Notes under the pieces: generated by a model
Database searches by the model: none
What the model was told of the DNA's origin: nothing
Seen by the model: the letters and a program-made list of their open reading frames with translations, nothing else
Shown here: positions 17,232 to 25,314 of the stretch, in pieces
Position numbering within the stretch: position 1 is the stretch's first letter
Layout of the letters: each line of letters starts with the position of its first letter
Source: JBGSOW01 sp041738875
Lineage (GTDB): Bacteria > Patescibacteriota > Dojkabacteria > CALFHW01
NCBI GenBank assembly: GCA_041738875.1
Contig: JBGSOW010000031.1
Coordinates: 1 to 37,969 of the forward strand
DNA: 37,969 nt
Direction: 5' to 3'
Made by a program: the position numbers and the translations under genes

Positions 17232-17447
17232 TTATTCACTCACGTAACTAAATACTTGATTGATTTCGACTTTAAATGCGTTCGCTATTTTAAAAGCTAG
17301 TTCCAAAGAGGGCGAGTAGTTGCCTTTTTCAATTGCGATAATCGTTTGCCTGCTGACGCCAACAATATTAGCCAATTCCTCTTGAGTCATTTGACCAGCA
17401 AAAAACCTGAGTTCTCTAATTTTATTCCGCAAATTCAGCTTGCTCAT
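17232..17447 (-). CDS. XRE-family HTH regulator
   Basis: The 71-residue protein is a single Cro/C1-type helix-turn-helix domain: TQEELANIVGVSRQTIIAIE with recognition helix SRQTIIAIEKG, then YSPSLELAFKIANAF. This compact type commonly represses its own operon. It starts two bases after the upstream membrane-protein gene, with AAAAGG as a possible Shine-Dalgarno sequence. A 9-bp-arm inverted repeat in the operon promoter region is a likely binding site. A similar pair occurs at 35170-35818. Confidence 0.9.
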   Translation of the reverse strand: MSKLNLRNKIRELRFFAGQMTQEELANIVGVSRQTIIAIEKGNYSPSLELAFKIANAFKVEINQVFSYVSE

Positions 17448-17449
17448 AT

Positions 17450-17902
17450 TTAAATACCTTTTTTGTAAAAGTAAATTTTAGCAAAAATCCCAAATAATTC
17501 TCCAAAATAGCCAGAGACCAATATAATCGCAAACATTGCAGATAAAGAGCTTTCGAAAAATACGATGCCTATCATTGCAAAGATGAAGCCGAAAACAAAG
17601 ATATTAGTGGAGAATCTGTCGCCTTTTAGTTCGATCAAATTATCTCTTTCATCTTTTACTTCGTCGACGATTTTGCCGTTTGCGAAAATTCCCTCAGTGA
17701 TTTTGAATCCAATGTAAACGATTATCTGGATAGCAATCCGGATTGGGATGATTAGTAGAATCGCGCTTGCCCAGTATTTTAATTCCTCACCAGAAGTAAA
17801 TTCAGACGCGAAATATCTATTGAAAACATAAATAATATAGAAAGTTGATGCTGTCAGCGTTGAAATAAGTGAAACTAGATTTTCTTTTTGATGTTGCGAC
17901 AT
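17450..17902 (-). CDS. Four-helix membrane protein paired with XRE regulator
   Basis: The 150-residue protein has about four membrane helices in two hairpins separated by a charged cytoplasmic segment, VDEVKDERDNLIELKGDRFS (about 80-100). The DERD...I..K signature is typical of small membrane proteins encoded next to XRE regulators (DUF2178 type). Their function is not established. It is first in the operon, with the regulator two bases downstream. The predicted promoter is TTTACA (17956-17961) with TACTTA (17933-17938), overlapping an inverted repeat. Confidence 0.7.
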   Translation of the reverse strand: MSQHQKENLVSLISTLTASTFYIIYVFNRYFASEFTSGEELKYWASAILLIIPIRIAIQIIVYIGFKITEGIFANGKIVDEVKDERDNLIELKGDRFSTNIFVFGFIFAMIGIVFFESSLSAMFAIILVSGYFGELFGIFAKIYFYKKGI

Positions 17903-17928
17903 TTTTAATTGAAATAAGCTAAATTAAA

Positions 17929-17950
17929 TATATAAGTATGAACTTATATA
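17929..17950. promoter_or_regulatory. Inverted repeat, likely XRE operator
   Basis: TATATAAGT (17929-17937) and its exact reverse complement (17942-17950) are separated by ATGA. The repeat covers the predicted -10 of the XRE/membrane operon, 27 bp before the ATG at 17902. A second, shorter repeat (TGTAAA 17956-17961, N6, TTTACA 17968-17973) lies next to it, towards the cupin gene. Confidence 0.6.
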
Positions 17951-17975
17951 CATATTGTAAAGTACGTTTTACATT

Positions 17976-18004
17976 TTGTCAAATAGATTAGTCTGAGGTA
18001 TGAT
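17976..18004 (+). promoter_or_regulatory. Promoter of the cupin gene
   Basis: TTGTCA (17976-17981) and TATGAT (17999-18004) are separated by 17 bp. The ATG at 18031 is 26 bases downstream, so this transcript should have a leader of about 20 nt. It diverges from the XRE operon. Confidence 0.55.
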
Positions 18005-18030
18005 TAAATATAACTTTAGTAATTTGCGCG

Positions 18031-18453
18031 ATGAATGAAGACAAAATCACATTAGATGACGTTATTACATCTGAAGATGTAAATTCAAAAAGAGATATTA
18101 ATCTACTAAGCGGCGACCTAGTTGCAATGGCGAATATGAATACAAATTACCGTCACGTTATATTTACAGGTGTATTTCAAGTCGTACTAATGAGTTTAAA
18201 TATGGGGGAAGAGATCGGTTCTGAGGTACACTCAGATACAGATCAATTTTTTACGATTACTCGAGGAAGTGCAAAGGTAACAATAGATGGGGCGGAACAT
18301 GAATTAAATTCAGGGGAGTCGATTGTAGTGCCTGCTGGAGCTAATCATAATGTGCTAAATTCAGGAATTGATAGTCTAAAATTATATACGATCTATGCAC
18401 CTGCTGAGCACCCAGCAGGCACTATCCAGAAGACTAAACCACTTAATAAGTAA
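18031..18453 (+). CDS. Cupin-domain protein
   Basis: The 140-residue protein is a single double-stranded beta-helix (cupin). Motif 1 is EIGSEVHSDTDQFFTITRGS (about 67-86), with only one of the usual two His ligands. Motif 2 is VVPAGANHNVLNSG (about 107-120). The N-terminal 50 residues have no recognisable domain. Small cupins of this kind act as isomerases, dioxygenases or sugar sensors; no reaction is assigned. It is a single gene divergent from the XRE/membrane operon. Confidence 0.82.
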   Translation: MNEDKITLDDVITSEDVNSKRDINLLSGDLVAMANMNTNYRHVIFTGVFQVVLMSLNMGEEIGSEVHSDTDQFFTITRGSAKVTIDGAEHELNSGESIVVPAGANHNVLNSGIDSLKLYTIYAPAEHPAGTIQKTKPLNK

Positions 18454-18803
18454 ATAGGGGTACTTTGTGCAGTATGATGAAAGTCAGACATCCCGCAAAA
18501 TATGTAAGTTTCGCACATTCATTTTTGACAGTAGTTGCAATTGTGATGCTCTGATTCTTAACCCTATTCGGATAGTAGTTAAACATCTTTATACATTCTG
18601 GTTAGAGGTGGTTTAAAAATTGTCAGACATTTGTTTCTGACCTATTTCAATGTCGCTGCGATGCAAGTCTTTTGGCTATTTGATCTGAGTGAATGTCAGA
18701 TTTTCAACGTATTACGCTAAAGGGGCATTTTTCTTAGAGCTTGAGAATTTCTAATAGAGCAGGTAAGAAAAAAGTAGTTAAGAGAATAGGTATATACAAA
18801 CTT
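18454..18803. other. 350-bp stretch without a convincing gene
   Basis: No long reading frame is present. On the plus strand a 26-codon frame (18473-18553), starting ATG ATG, encodes a short hydrophobic peptide ending VSFAHSFLTVVAIVML. After its stop the same frame continues with FLTLFG and then further stops, which could be a decayed membrane protein. The hexamer GTCAGA occurs three times, and one copy forms an inverted repeat (18622-18627 with 18636-18641). Nothing else was recognised. Confidence 0.5.
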
Positions 18804-19421
18804 TTATTTAGTATTCGCCGAGCGGACTAGAACCCATACTAAACCGGTTGCGGAAAAAGTGATGATTAGACTAGTGATTGCGACGCCGATATAGCCATCG
18901 TTTAGACTTGGATTGATAAAAGGATAGGGATACCAGCCAGTAATAGCGCCTCGGAACAAACTGTAAACTAGGTATAAAAGTGGGTAAGCCAACCAGGCTA
19001 GCGCTTTTCTAAAAGTTATTACAGCTTTTTCCTTATCTGGCGGATTTAAGATCCAGTCGGCGAGTAAAAACGCAGGAGCCAAATAGTGCAGGACGATATT
19101 AACCCATTGGTTTGAAATCTGCACGTCGACATCGCGGAGCAAAAAGAAATAAACTAGTCCAGTGATAGTCATATAAAGCGTCGCAGCTCCACGGAAATAA
19201 GAGATTTTTGCATGATCAGTTTTGCTTTTCGGAGCGAAAGAAAGTGCGAGAGAGATTAGTACAAAGAATGCGATGATATTACTTTGAATAGTAAAAAAGC
19301 TGAAGAAATTTAATAAATTTACACCGCTATCAATTGCTAGGATCAATTGGTATAGGATCGCAATTAAGATAAGGGTTGCAACCGCACCTCGAAGAACTCG
19401 TAATAAACGATGATCTAACAT
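18804..19421 (-). CDS. Pr6Pr family membrane protein
   Basis: The 205-residue protein has about six membrane helices and the pattern of Pr6Pr-type proteins. The first loop reads FFSFFTIQSNIIAFFVL, the centre has IVLHYLAPAFLLADWIL (His and Asp conserved in the family), and the last part contains YSLFRGAITGWYPYPFIN. The family is related in shape to eukaryotic androgen-induced (AIG1/FAR-17a) membrane hydrolases, but the bacterial members are not characterised. It has its own promoter and is separated from the cold-shock gene by a terminator. Confidence 0.75.
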   Translation of the reverse strand: MLDHRLLRVLRGAVATLILIAILYQLILAIDSGVNLLNFFSFFTIQSNIIAFFVLISLALSFAPKSKTDHAKISYFRGAATLYMTITGLVYFFLLRDVDVQISNQWVNIVLHYLAPAFLLADWILNPPDKEKAVITFRKALAWLAYPLLYLVYSLFRGAITGWYPYPFINPSLNDGYIGVAITSLIITFSATGLVWVLVRSANTK

Positions 19422-19426
19422 ATTTC

Positions 19427-19455
19427 ACAGTAACAGAATTTTTTAGTGATGACAA
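19427..19455 (-). promoter_or_regulatory. Promoter of the Pr6Pr gene
   Basis: On the minus strand TTGTCA (19450-19455) and TACTGT (19427-19432) are 17 bp apart. The -10 box ends five bases before the ATG at 19421. Confidence 0.55.
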
Positions 19456-19518
19456 TTTTGGTAACGATAGTATCAAAGATGGCGTAGATATTATTAAGGA
19501 AACAGATGATGACAATAA

Positions 19519-19540
19519 AAAGGAGCCTTGCGGCTCCTTT
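19519..19540 (-). terminator. Rho-independent terminator of the cold-shock gene
   Basis: AAAGGAGCC (19519-19527) pairs with GGCTCCTTT (19532-19540) around a TTGC loop. On the minus strand the stem is followed by a T-rich run, 22 bp after the csp stop. It is the clearest terminator in the window and is nearly symmetric. Confidence 0.85.
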
Positions 19541-19561
19541 TGTATAGATCTAAAAGAAATT

Positions 19562-19774
19562 TTAGTTTTCTTCAGCTAATTGAATGTTTTGTGCATTCAA
19601 TCCTTTTTCGCTCTGAACGATCTCGAATTCTACAACATCACCAACTCTTAGTTTTCTTGTTGCTAGATCACCAGTAAGTGCGCTTTCATGAAAGAAAACA
19701 TCTTTTTCTGATTCATCGGTTTCAATGAAACCATATGCTTTGTCGGTTACGACTTTGACAGTACCTTTTGCCAT
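19562..19774 (-). CDS. Cold-shock domain protein (CspA family)
   Basis: The 70-residue protein is a single cold-shock domain that binds single-stranded RNA or DNA. It begins MAKGTVKVVTDKAYGFIETD and continues VFFHESAL, so the RNP1 motif (usually KGFGFI) is KAYGFI and RNP2 (usually VFVHFS) is VFFHES. The substitutions keep aromatic character in RNP1 but replace one Gly. The gene is followed by a strong terminator and is probably monocistronic. Confidence 0.92.
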   Translation of the reverse strand: MAKGTVKVVTDKAYGFIETDESEKDVFFHESALTGDLATRKLRVGDVVEFEIVQSEKGLNAQNIQLAEEN

Positions 19775-19861
19775 TTTTTTGAATTATTTAAAATTAAATT
19801 TACAAAAGTATTGGTGGTAAACCAAACCTTTTGATACCTTATTCTATCACAATGTAGTTAA

Positions 19862-20944
19862 TTATGCACTAACTTTGGAGGGGTCACTCAATTCGTCACG
19901 ATGCGTTCTGTATACCTCTAGTGTGGTAAGCATAAATATTACAATAATCGGACCATAGATTAACCCCATAAATCCGAACAGTCCCAAACCACCAAGGATT
20001 GAAAGTAAACTAAGGGATTCTGGTAATTTAACGTCCCCACTGATAAGTTTTGGTCTGAGGTAATTGTCTAAATTATTCACAACAATTAGTGTCCAGAGTA
20101 TCAAAAACACACCTCCTATGACATTGCCAGAAATAATCATAACGATAGCAAGCGGTATTGTTACTAAACCTGCGCCAACTGGTAGAATCGAAAGAATTAT
20201 CATTAGAATTGTCCAAAGTACGACATAATCAATCCCAAGCACATACAAAACTACGCCAGCAGCAACACCTTGAATTGTTGAAACAATGAAAAGACCTTTA
20301 AAAACTGACGTAGCTGTTTTAGTAATTTTTTCCAAATACATATCAATTATTTTGTTTGGAAGTGGAATTGTCTTTTTTATATAGTCATATACGTTATCTG
20401 TTTTATTTAGTAACGTTCCCAATAGAATTAGAAAGACAAACACTTGAGTAAACAGCGAAATTGCTGATGCACTAAAATTTAATACTCCTTCAAGAACGAA
20501 TTCACTAATATTATTTATTGCTTGCCGTGCTTCAATGTTAATTTGTTCCTTCGAAATAGGATCTACATTGAAAGGAAGCTTTTCTAAGGACTCGTTTATT
20601 GCTGAAACTAGTCCATCGACTCCGTCATTTTCAATAAGGAATGTGCTGGAGGCTCTTGCAAGATCGCGCGATTCAACAAAGATAATGCTTCCAACGATGA
20701 CTGAAGGTACAATTACTGATAGGAAAATAACAATCATACTTAAAGATGTAGCAATAGCCTGTTTCTGTTTTGTGATTTTAAGGAAACGTTTGTGTAATGG
20801 CATGAATATTCTGGAAATGATAACAGCCAAGATTATCGCGGGTATGTAGGCTGAGATTAACAAAAAGAAAACAATCACACTGGATAACACCAATAGGATT
20901 AGCAGGCTTCGGCCGTTATCTGTTAGTGCTTTACCCTTTCTCAT
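19862..20944 (-). CDS. AI-2E family transporter (PF01594 permease)
   Basis: The 360-residue protein has the family layout of about eight helices: two close pairs at the N-terminus (about 15-90), a long extracytoplasmic helical segment (about 95-155), and a C-terminal cluster with ILSILPVGAGLVTIPLAIVM (about 248-268) and GLFGFMGLIYGPIIVIF. Members export varied small molecules or act as ion/proton antiporters, and the AI-2 role is not general. TATAAT (20952-20957) lies seven bases before the ATG. Confidence 0.85.
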   Translation of the reverse strand: MRKGKALTDNGRSLLILLVLSSVIVFFLLISAYIPAIILAVIISRIFMPLHKRFLKITKQKQAIATSLSMIVIFLSVIVPSVIVGSIIFVESRDLARASSTFLIENDGVDGLVSAINESLEKLPFNVDPISKEQINIEARQAINNISEFVLEGVLNFSASAISLFTQVFVFLILLGTLLNKTDNVYDYIKKTIPLPNKIIDMYLEKITKTATSVFKGLFIVSTIQGVAAGVVLYVLGIDYVVLWTILMIILSILPVGAGLVTIPLAIVMIISGNVIGGVFLILWTLIVVNNLDNYLRPKLISGDVKLPESLSLLSILGGLGLFGFMGLIYGPIIVIFMLTTLEVYRTHRDELSDPSKVSA

Positions 20945-20951
20945 TAACTTT

Positions 20952-20957
20952 ATTATA
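20952..20957 (-). promoter_or_regulatory. -10 box for the AI-2E family gene
   Basis: A perfect TATAAT on the minus strand ends seven bases before the ATG at 20944. No good -35 is seen and there is no Shine-Dalgarno sequence. Confidence 0.5.
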
Positions 20958-20985
20958 TCCTATAACTCGAGCCCAGATTAAATTT

Positions 20986-21834
20986 TTAGATTAAATCTGT
21001 TTTTGCAGTGGAATTAAGTTTCTCTTCCAAACTTGATTGCTTGAGGATAATTCTCTTTAACTTCGGATTTGGGTTGTTTTCAAGCAGATCGATTAGTGTC
21101 TCGCGGCGGTCGATGAAAGCGTCTATGCTTGTTAGCTTGAATAAATCTCGTGATTTCGGATCAACAATTTCAACAATACTTACAACTTCGCTATTTTGTC
21201 TTTCGATACCGGTTGCGATTGCTAGAGAGTAGGTGTCGGGATCGCGAAAGCGGTCGTTTGCGAGAATAATTGCAGCTGCGGCTTTCGCGATATTTGCATT
21301 CAAAAAGGTTTCGCGGCTAATCGGGTTATCGTGGATAAAACTTACCTGGCCTGGGAATGGGTTGCTATCGATTTCGTTTGAAATCAATACAATTCTGACA
21401 TTTGTACCAAAATGTTTGCGCAAGAGTTTGATAATCCCAGCGGTTAGAGAAGTGTAACCAAAAATTACGATGTGTTTACGGAATCCTATTTGGATATTTC
21501 CTTTTTCATTGCGGGAGTATACCATTTTAAATATCGCGGAAAGGTCTGAGATTAATAAACCAAGTAAAACAAACCCTGTGAATATAATAAATGTGGCAAT
21601 TGCTTTTCCCTGGATTGTAAGTGGTTCTGCCGTTGCGCCAAGCCCTGTAACTGTATTGACCCACCACCAATAAGTATCAAAGAGACTGTCTAGATCTACA
21701 TTGCCCGCAGCTCTTTCAATTTCGTACATTACAAGACTTGCGCTAAATGAAGTCGCAAGCAAAATCGCACCCCAGAATAAAGTATTTCGTACGCGTTGCC
21801 ATATTTTTTGGTTAATTCCTAGCATTTTATACAT
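20986..21834 (-). CDS. Two-helix ion channel with RCK/TrkA-N-like domain, unusual filter
   Basis: The 282-residue protein has two membrane helices (about 17-37 and 77-100) flanking a pore loop, followed by a cytoplasmic Rossmann-like RCK domain (HIVIFGYTSLTAGIIKLL at about 118). The pore reads WWVNTVTGLGATAEPLT. Potassium channels have TVGYGD here, so Val, Tyr and Asp are replaced by Thr, Leu and Ala. The RCK glycine-rich loop is also not canonical (GYTSLT). It is therefore a channel by architecture, but potassium selectivity is uncertain. It sits downstream of a DUF5665/membrane protein operon on the same strand, 31 bp after it. Confidence 0.8.
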   Translation of the reverse strand: MYKMLGINQKIWQRVRNTLFWGAILLATSFSASLVMYEIERAAGNVDLDSLFDTYWWWVNTVTGLGATAEPLTIQGKAIATFIIFTGFVLLGLLISDLSAIFKMVYSRNEKGNIQIGFRKHIVIFGYTSLTAGIIKLLRKHFGTNVRIVLISNEIDSNPFPGQVSFIHDNPISRETFLNANIAKAAAAIILANDRFRDPDTYSLAIATGIERQNSEVVSIVEIVDPKSRDLFKLTSIDAFIDRRETLIDLLENNPNPKLKRIILKQSSLEEKLNSTAKTDLI

Positions 21835-21865
21835 TAGTTTAATTTAGCTATTTAATTTTGATCTG

Positions 21866-23158
21866 TTAAGTTCGTTGACCACCAAGTTTGAATTCTTCAG
21901 TTGCTAAAAATGCGACCAAATATAGTCCAGTGTTTTTATTGATGCTATTGTCACCACAGTATACTTGTCCAACGCCTTCAACGAAACAGTCTACGTTGAG
22001 TTGTGCGGTATCAAGCGTGAATATAACTAGCGTCTGTTTTGCTAGATCGCGGTCTAGGTTCAATACAACCGCGCTTTGATCTGCACCAAATTGAGAATCT
22101 TTTGTTTTATAGTCTTCTGGGCTTTGTTGCCAACCTTGCGCAGTTAAATCATTCACTAATTGCTGTACTTTAGCTGCGTTCGCGCCGTTATATGCATTTG
22201 TGGTTGGCGCGGAATTAATTACTCCTGTGATTTCAGATTCCTCGAATTCCCAATTTTTATAAATTAATTCGTTTTCCTCCAATTGCAATTTTGCAAGCAC
22301 CACGTTTATGTCAGAGATATTTGTGAGTCCTATGATTTCGTCGATTGTGTTTTCCTCTATTCCTAATTGTGTAACTATAAAACTTTGTTGTGCAACTGGG
22401 ATTGACTCAGAGTAGCCGTTAAGTGCGAGGTTTATTTCACAGCTTAGTAGTTGGAAGTAGTCAGTAATTCCTTGGCAGTTTATCAGTTTACCCGCGTAGG
22501 ATTTGATAACTTCAGGGTAGGGTAATTTCCCCTCCTGAGCATTTGGGATAGAGTTGTAATACTCATTTAAAACTGGATTGTTCCAATCGGATTGGTATTG
22601 TGTGATTATAAGCGCTGAGATGTAATTGCCAACGAAATATTTCAAGGGAACATCGATTGGGTTAATGTATATGTATCTGCCGGAAATAATTATATTCCCA
22701 ATTCTTGAAAAACTTCTCTCGCTTTGCAATATTTCTGCAAACGCACCTTCGTTTACAACCCATGTTTGGGAATTTTCTAGATTTAAAATATCAATATTTT
22801 CCTTGGTGTTTTTCGTAATTGCGCTGAGTTTCGCCGAGAAACTCAGCGCATTGTCCTCTTCTGCAAAGCTATTATTGTTTGCGATGAATATCGTATGAGA
22901 ATTGTCGCTCGCTTTAGTAAAATTCCGCGCAGACAAAGTATCAATTGAAAGAACACTTATTGGCGTTGCAACTCCAGCTCGGTATTCGGAATCGAAAACA
23001 TAAATTCGTAGATAATTAATAAATAGGTAAGCGATAATTCCGACAAAAAATATTAAAAGCATTATGAGTATGCTTTTTACTGGAGTGTTCCGCATGGTAT
23101 CTAAAACTTGGATTGAATTAACTTTCAGCTTTAATTTTTTGCTTTTAGTTTTGACCAT
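21866..23158 (-). CDS. Anchored extracytoplasmic protein of unknown function
   Basis: The 430-residue protein has a basic cytoplasmic N-terminus (MVKTKSKKLKLKV), one membrane span (about 29-48, SILIMLLIFFVGIIAYLFIN) and a large extracytoplasmic domain containing four Cys residues in two pairs that could form disulphides (about 228-241 and 402-410). I do not recognise the family. Its start overlaps the end of the DUF5665 gene by 14 bp, so the two are co-translated and probably act together at the membrane. A 13-bp-stem perfect hairpin lies inside the gene. Confidence 0.7.
   Translation of the reverse strand: MVKTKSKKLKLKVNSIQVLDTMRNTPVKSILIMLLIFFVGIIAYLFINYLRIYVFDSEYRAGVATPISVLSIDTLSARNFTKASDNSHTIFIANNNSFAEEDNALSFSAKLSAITKNTKENIDILNLENSQTWVVNEGAFAEILQSERSFSRIGNIIISGRYIYINPIDVPLKYFVGNYISALIITQYQSDWNNPVLNEYYNSIPNAQEGKLPYPEVIKSYAGKLINCQGITDYFQLLSCEINLALNGYSESIPVAQQSFIVTQLGIEENTIDEIIGLTNISDINVVLAKLQLEENELIYKNWEFEESEITGVINSAPTTNAYNGANAAKVQQLVNDLTAQGWQQSPEDYKTKDSQFGADQSAVVLNLDRDLAKQTLVIFTLDTAQLNVDCFVEGVGQVYCGDNSINKNTGLYLVAFLATEEFKLGGQRT
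22820..22850. repeat. Perfect hairpin, 13-bp stem and 5-nt loop, inside a coding region
   Basis: TGCGCTGAGTTTC (22820-22832) and its exact reverse complement (22838-22850) flank a GCCGA loop. On the coding (minus) strand it encodes ALSFSAKLSA of the 430-residue protein. The stem is GC-richer than its surroundings and no T-run follows on either strand. Confidence 0.92.
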
Positions 23159-23444
23159 TTCTCGGGGCTACAGTCTCACGAAGTTCAAGTTGTTGAATGA
23201 TATCGTTTAGAATAGGCACATCTTCTACTCCTGTAACTAATCTACCGAGTATCGTAATGATTAGACCGAATATAATAGTAGCTCCGATCGCTGTTGCTAC
23301 TCCATTGATCAATCCTCTTAGAAATGTTTGCTTGAAGTCAACAAAATCTGCCATCCTTCTTTCTAATTTCCTAATATCACGTCCAAGTGTCGCTTCAATC
23401 TCATACTTGCCCTTATCCTTTGTTTTGCTATCTATATCTTTCAT
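23145..23444 (-). CDS. DUF5665 membrane protein
   Basis: The 99-residue protein has a charged N-terminal helix (GRDIRKLERRMADFVDF), then the DUF5665 core FLRGLINGVATAIGATIIFG and one or two membrane helices (about 42-75), ending VPILNDIIQQLEL. The family is common in Patescibacteria and its function is unknown. Its last 14 bases overlap the start of the large anchored protein gene. Confidence 0.78.
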   Translation of the reverse strand: MKDIDSKTKDKGKYEIEATLGRDIRKLERRMADFVDFKQTFLRGLINGVATAIGATIIFGLIITILGRLVTGVEDVPILNDIIQQLELRETVAPRNGQN

Positions 23445-23569
23445 ATGTCGCGTGTATTATTATTTAATTATAGGTAATACTAACATTCAATAGAAATTAA
23501 CTGAAGATTCTGTACAAAATTTGCAAAAAAACCTTTCCAAACTTTTAAATATAAGTTAAATTGTTAAAT

Positions 23570-25285
23570 ATGAACAAAAGACTACGTACGATTCTATTAA
23601 TAACATTGATGATTCTTCTTTTGGGATCAGCAGTATTTTTGGGCTATCAGATTTACACAACAAACCAAGCACCCGAGGACACCAGCGCGTCCGTTTGGTG
23701 TGCAAGTGAGGGCAAGGGACCAGGCCAATGTCCGACAGGTGATAGGGTTGATTTCGGTGGGCCAGCCTGTGTAGTTTGGAAATTAAGAGATAATGATGCG
23801 TGTAAAAGCTCTGGCTTACAGGAGTGTTATGCGAGTAATGAATGTGGAGCTCAGCCTGGTGGGTGTAATCCTACAACTACAGGTTACTGCTTGAATTATA
23901 CTAGTCCTACAGGTGGAGCTACATCATGTTCTCCAGAATCATTTCGTGTAGAGATTCACATTGAAGATGCAAATGGTAGAAGATCTGATGCGGAATGTGT
24001 AGGGACTACAGTACCGCTTGCTGCTAGGCAAGTAAGGAATGTTTCTCCAGGGGGATCTGTTTGTGCAAATACAGTCACTGCAGAATGTGGTAAATGTGTA
24101 CAAATTGATTTCGAAGGCCTACCAGATAGTCAAACAGGTGGAGCTGCATATTACACTGGTGATTGTACTGATACACCGCCCCCTCCACCACCACCTCCTG
24201 CTACACCTACTACTTGCTATAGATGTACTGAAAGAACAGACGATGGTAATAACTGCGAGTCATTCACTATAAATGGATCTACTTGTCCTACGGGAAGTTC
24301 TTCTTCACCGACAGGCTGTGCAGTTGCAGTTGGTGGTCAGTGCCCAGTTGATGATACTCCACCTCCACCACCGCCACCAGGAAACGTTACTTGTTATAGA
24401 TGTACACCTAGCGAAACAGACGGAGATGACTGCGAATCAGAAATTCGTACAGTTACACAAGGTTGTAGAACCGGTTGGACGACAAATTCTAGCTGTGCTG
24501 AAGAAACAAACGACGGACAATGTCCTACAATTTTTTGCGGAGATGCAAAATGTCAGACAGGCGAGATTTGTGAAAGTGCTGGCGGTGGAACATTTAGACT
24601 TTGTACTGCAAATAACGGCTTGGCGCCAACTGGACCAATTGTTGATAATTGTCAGACAACTGGAGCTCAAGCATGTCAGCAAACTCCTGACACAAGGGAA
24701 TTGGTTATAACGAAATCATCAGTTGGAGTATGTTTGGCAAATGGAAGCCAAGATGTAACCTATACAGTTCTAATTAGAAATACTGGTTCAGGAACGGTTA
24801 GCCATGATGAAGTTATTGATACAATTAATGCACCAATTTTAGCAAGTTCTGTAAGTAGCATAAGTCCAAGCGCAGTAAGCGTGCAGAACGCGAATTCGTA
24901 TTCATTAACTTGGGGTGCTGGAACAATTGCAGCTGGTGCAAGTAATACATATACCTATAAGGTTAATTACACTGCTCAGCAGTCGGCAGACCTTGGTTAT
25001 CAGGCAAGTAACTTCGTTGTTGTAACTTATGACGATTCGGGCACTCCAGTTGAAATGAGCTATTCACATAGAGTTGTTCTAGAACTTTGCGGAGGACCTC
25101 TACCTGCTACAAATCTGGATGATAATTCAATGTTTATACTTGCAGGCTTGTTATTTGTAATTGCAGCAATCGTCTATAGACAGGGTTATGGAGCAAGTAG
25201 AATCGAGAAATTAATAGTAAACGTTGGTTCTATCACTAGGGGTAGAAGAACAAGGTTTGAAAAAGATGTACTGGATGATATATAA
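23570..25285 (+). CDS. Cys-rich, proline-linked surface protein with two CYRC repeats
   Basis: Translation is taken from ATG 23570; an upstream TTG at 23561 is less likely. A signal/anchor helix (about 6-25) is followed by a Cys-rich domain (about 40-200). Two poly-Pro linkers (seven or more Pro) each precede a related unit of about 55 residues starting TCYRCT and including DG-N/D-CES. A third Cys-rich segment and a DUF11-like beta domain (about 380-505, VTYTVLIRNTGSGTVSHDEV) lead to a C-terminal membrane span (SMFILAGLLFVIAAIVY) and a basic tail. The numerous Cys residues suggest disulphides formed outside the cell. No enzyme motif is seen; a stalk or adhesin role is inferred. Confidence 0.75.
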   Translation: MNKRLRTILLITLMILLLGSAVFLGYQIYTTNQAPEDTSASVWCASEGKGPGQCPTGDRVDFGGPACVVWKLRDNDACKSSGLQECYASNECGAQPGGCNPTTTGYCLNYTSPTGGATSCSPESFRVEIHIEDANGRRSDAECVGTTVPLAARQVRNVSPGGSVCANTVTAECGKCVQIDFEGLPDSQTGGAAYYTGDCTDTPPPPPPPPATPTTCYRCTERTDDGNNCESFTINGSTCPTGSSSSPTGCAVAVGGQCPVDDTPPPPPPPGNVTCYRCTPSETDGDDCESEIRTVTQGCRTGWTTNSSCAEETNDGQCPTIFCGDAKCQTGEICESAGGGTFRLCTANNGLAPTGPIVDNCQTTGAQACQQTPDTRELVITKSSVGVCLANGSQDVTYTVLIRNTGSGTVSHDEVIDTINAPILASSVSSISPSAVSVQNANSYSLTWGAGTIAAGASNTYTYKVNYTAQQSADLGYQASNFVVVTYDDSGTPVEMSYSHRVVLELCGGPLPATNLDDNSMFILAGLLFVIAAIVYRQGYGASRIEKLIVNVGSITRGRRTRFEKDVLDDI

Positions 25286-25314
25286 TCATTTCACGCAGGA
25301 CGTTGTGTCTGGGC

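Noticed and set aside
18400..18419. 7-bp inverted repeat near the end of the cupin gene as a terminator
   Set aside because: It lies inside the coding sequence and no T-run follows; arms this short are expected several times in the window.
19376..19579. Plus-strand frame of 67 codons across the Pr6Pr start and csp terminator
   Set aside because: It is antisense to a promoter, a terminator and two gene ends, and its translation shows no family features.
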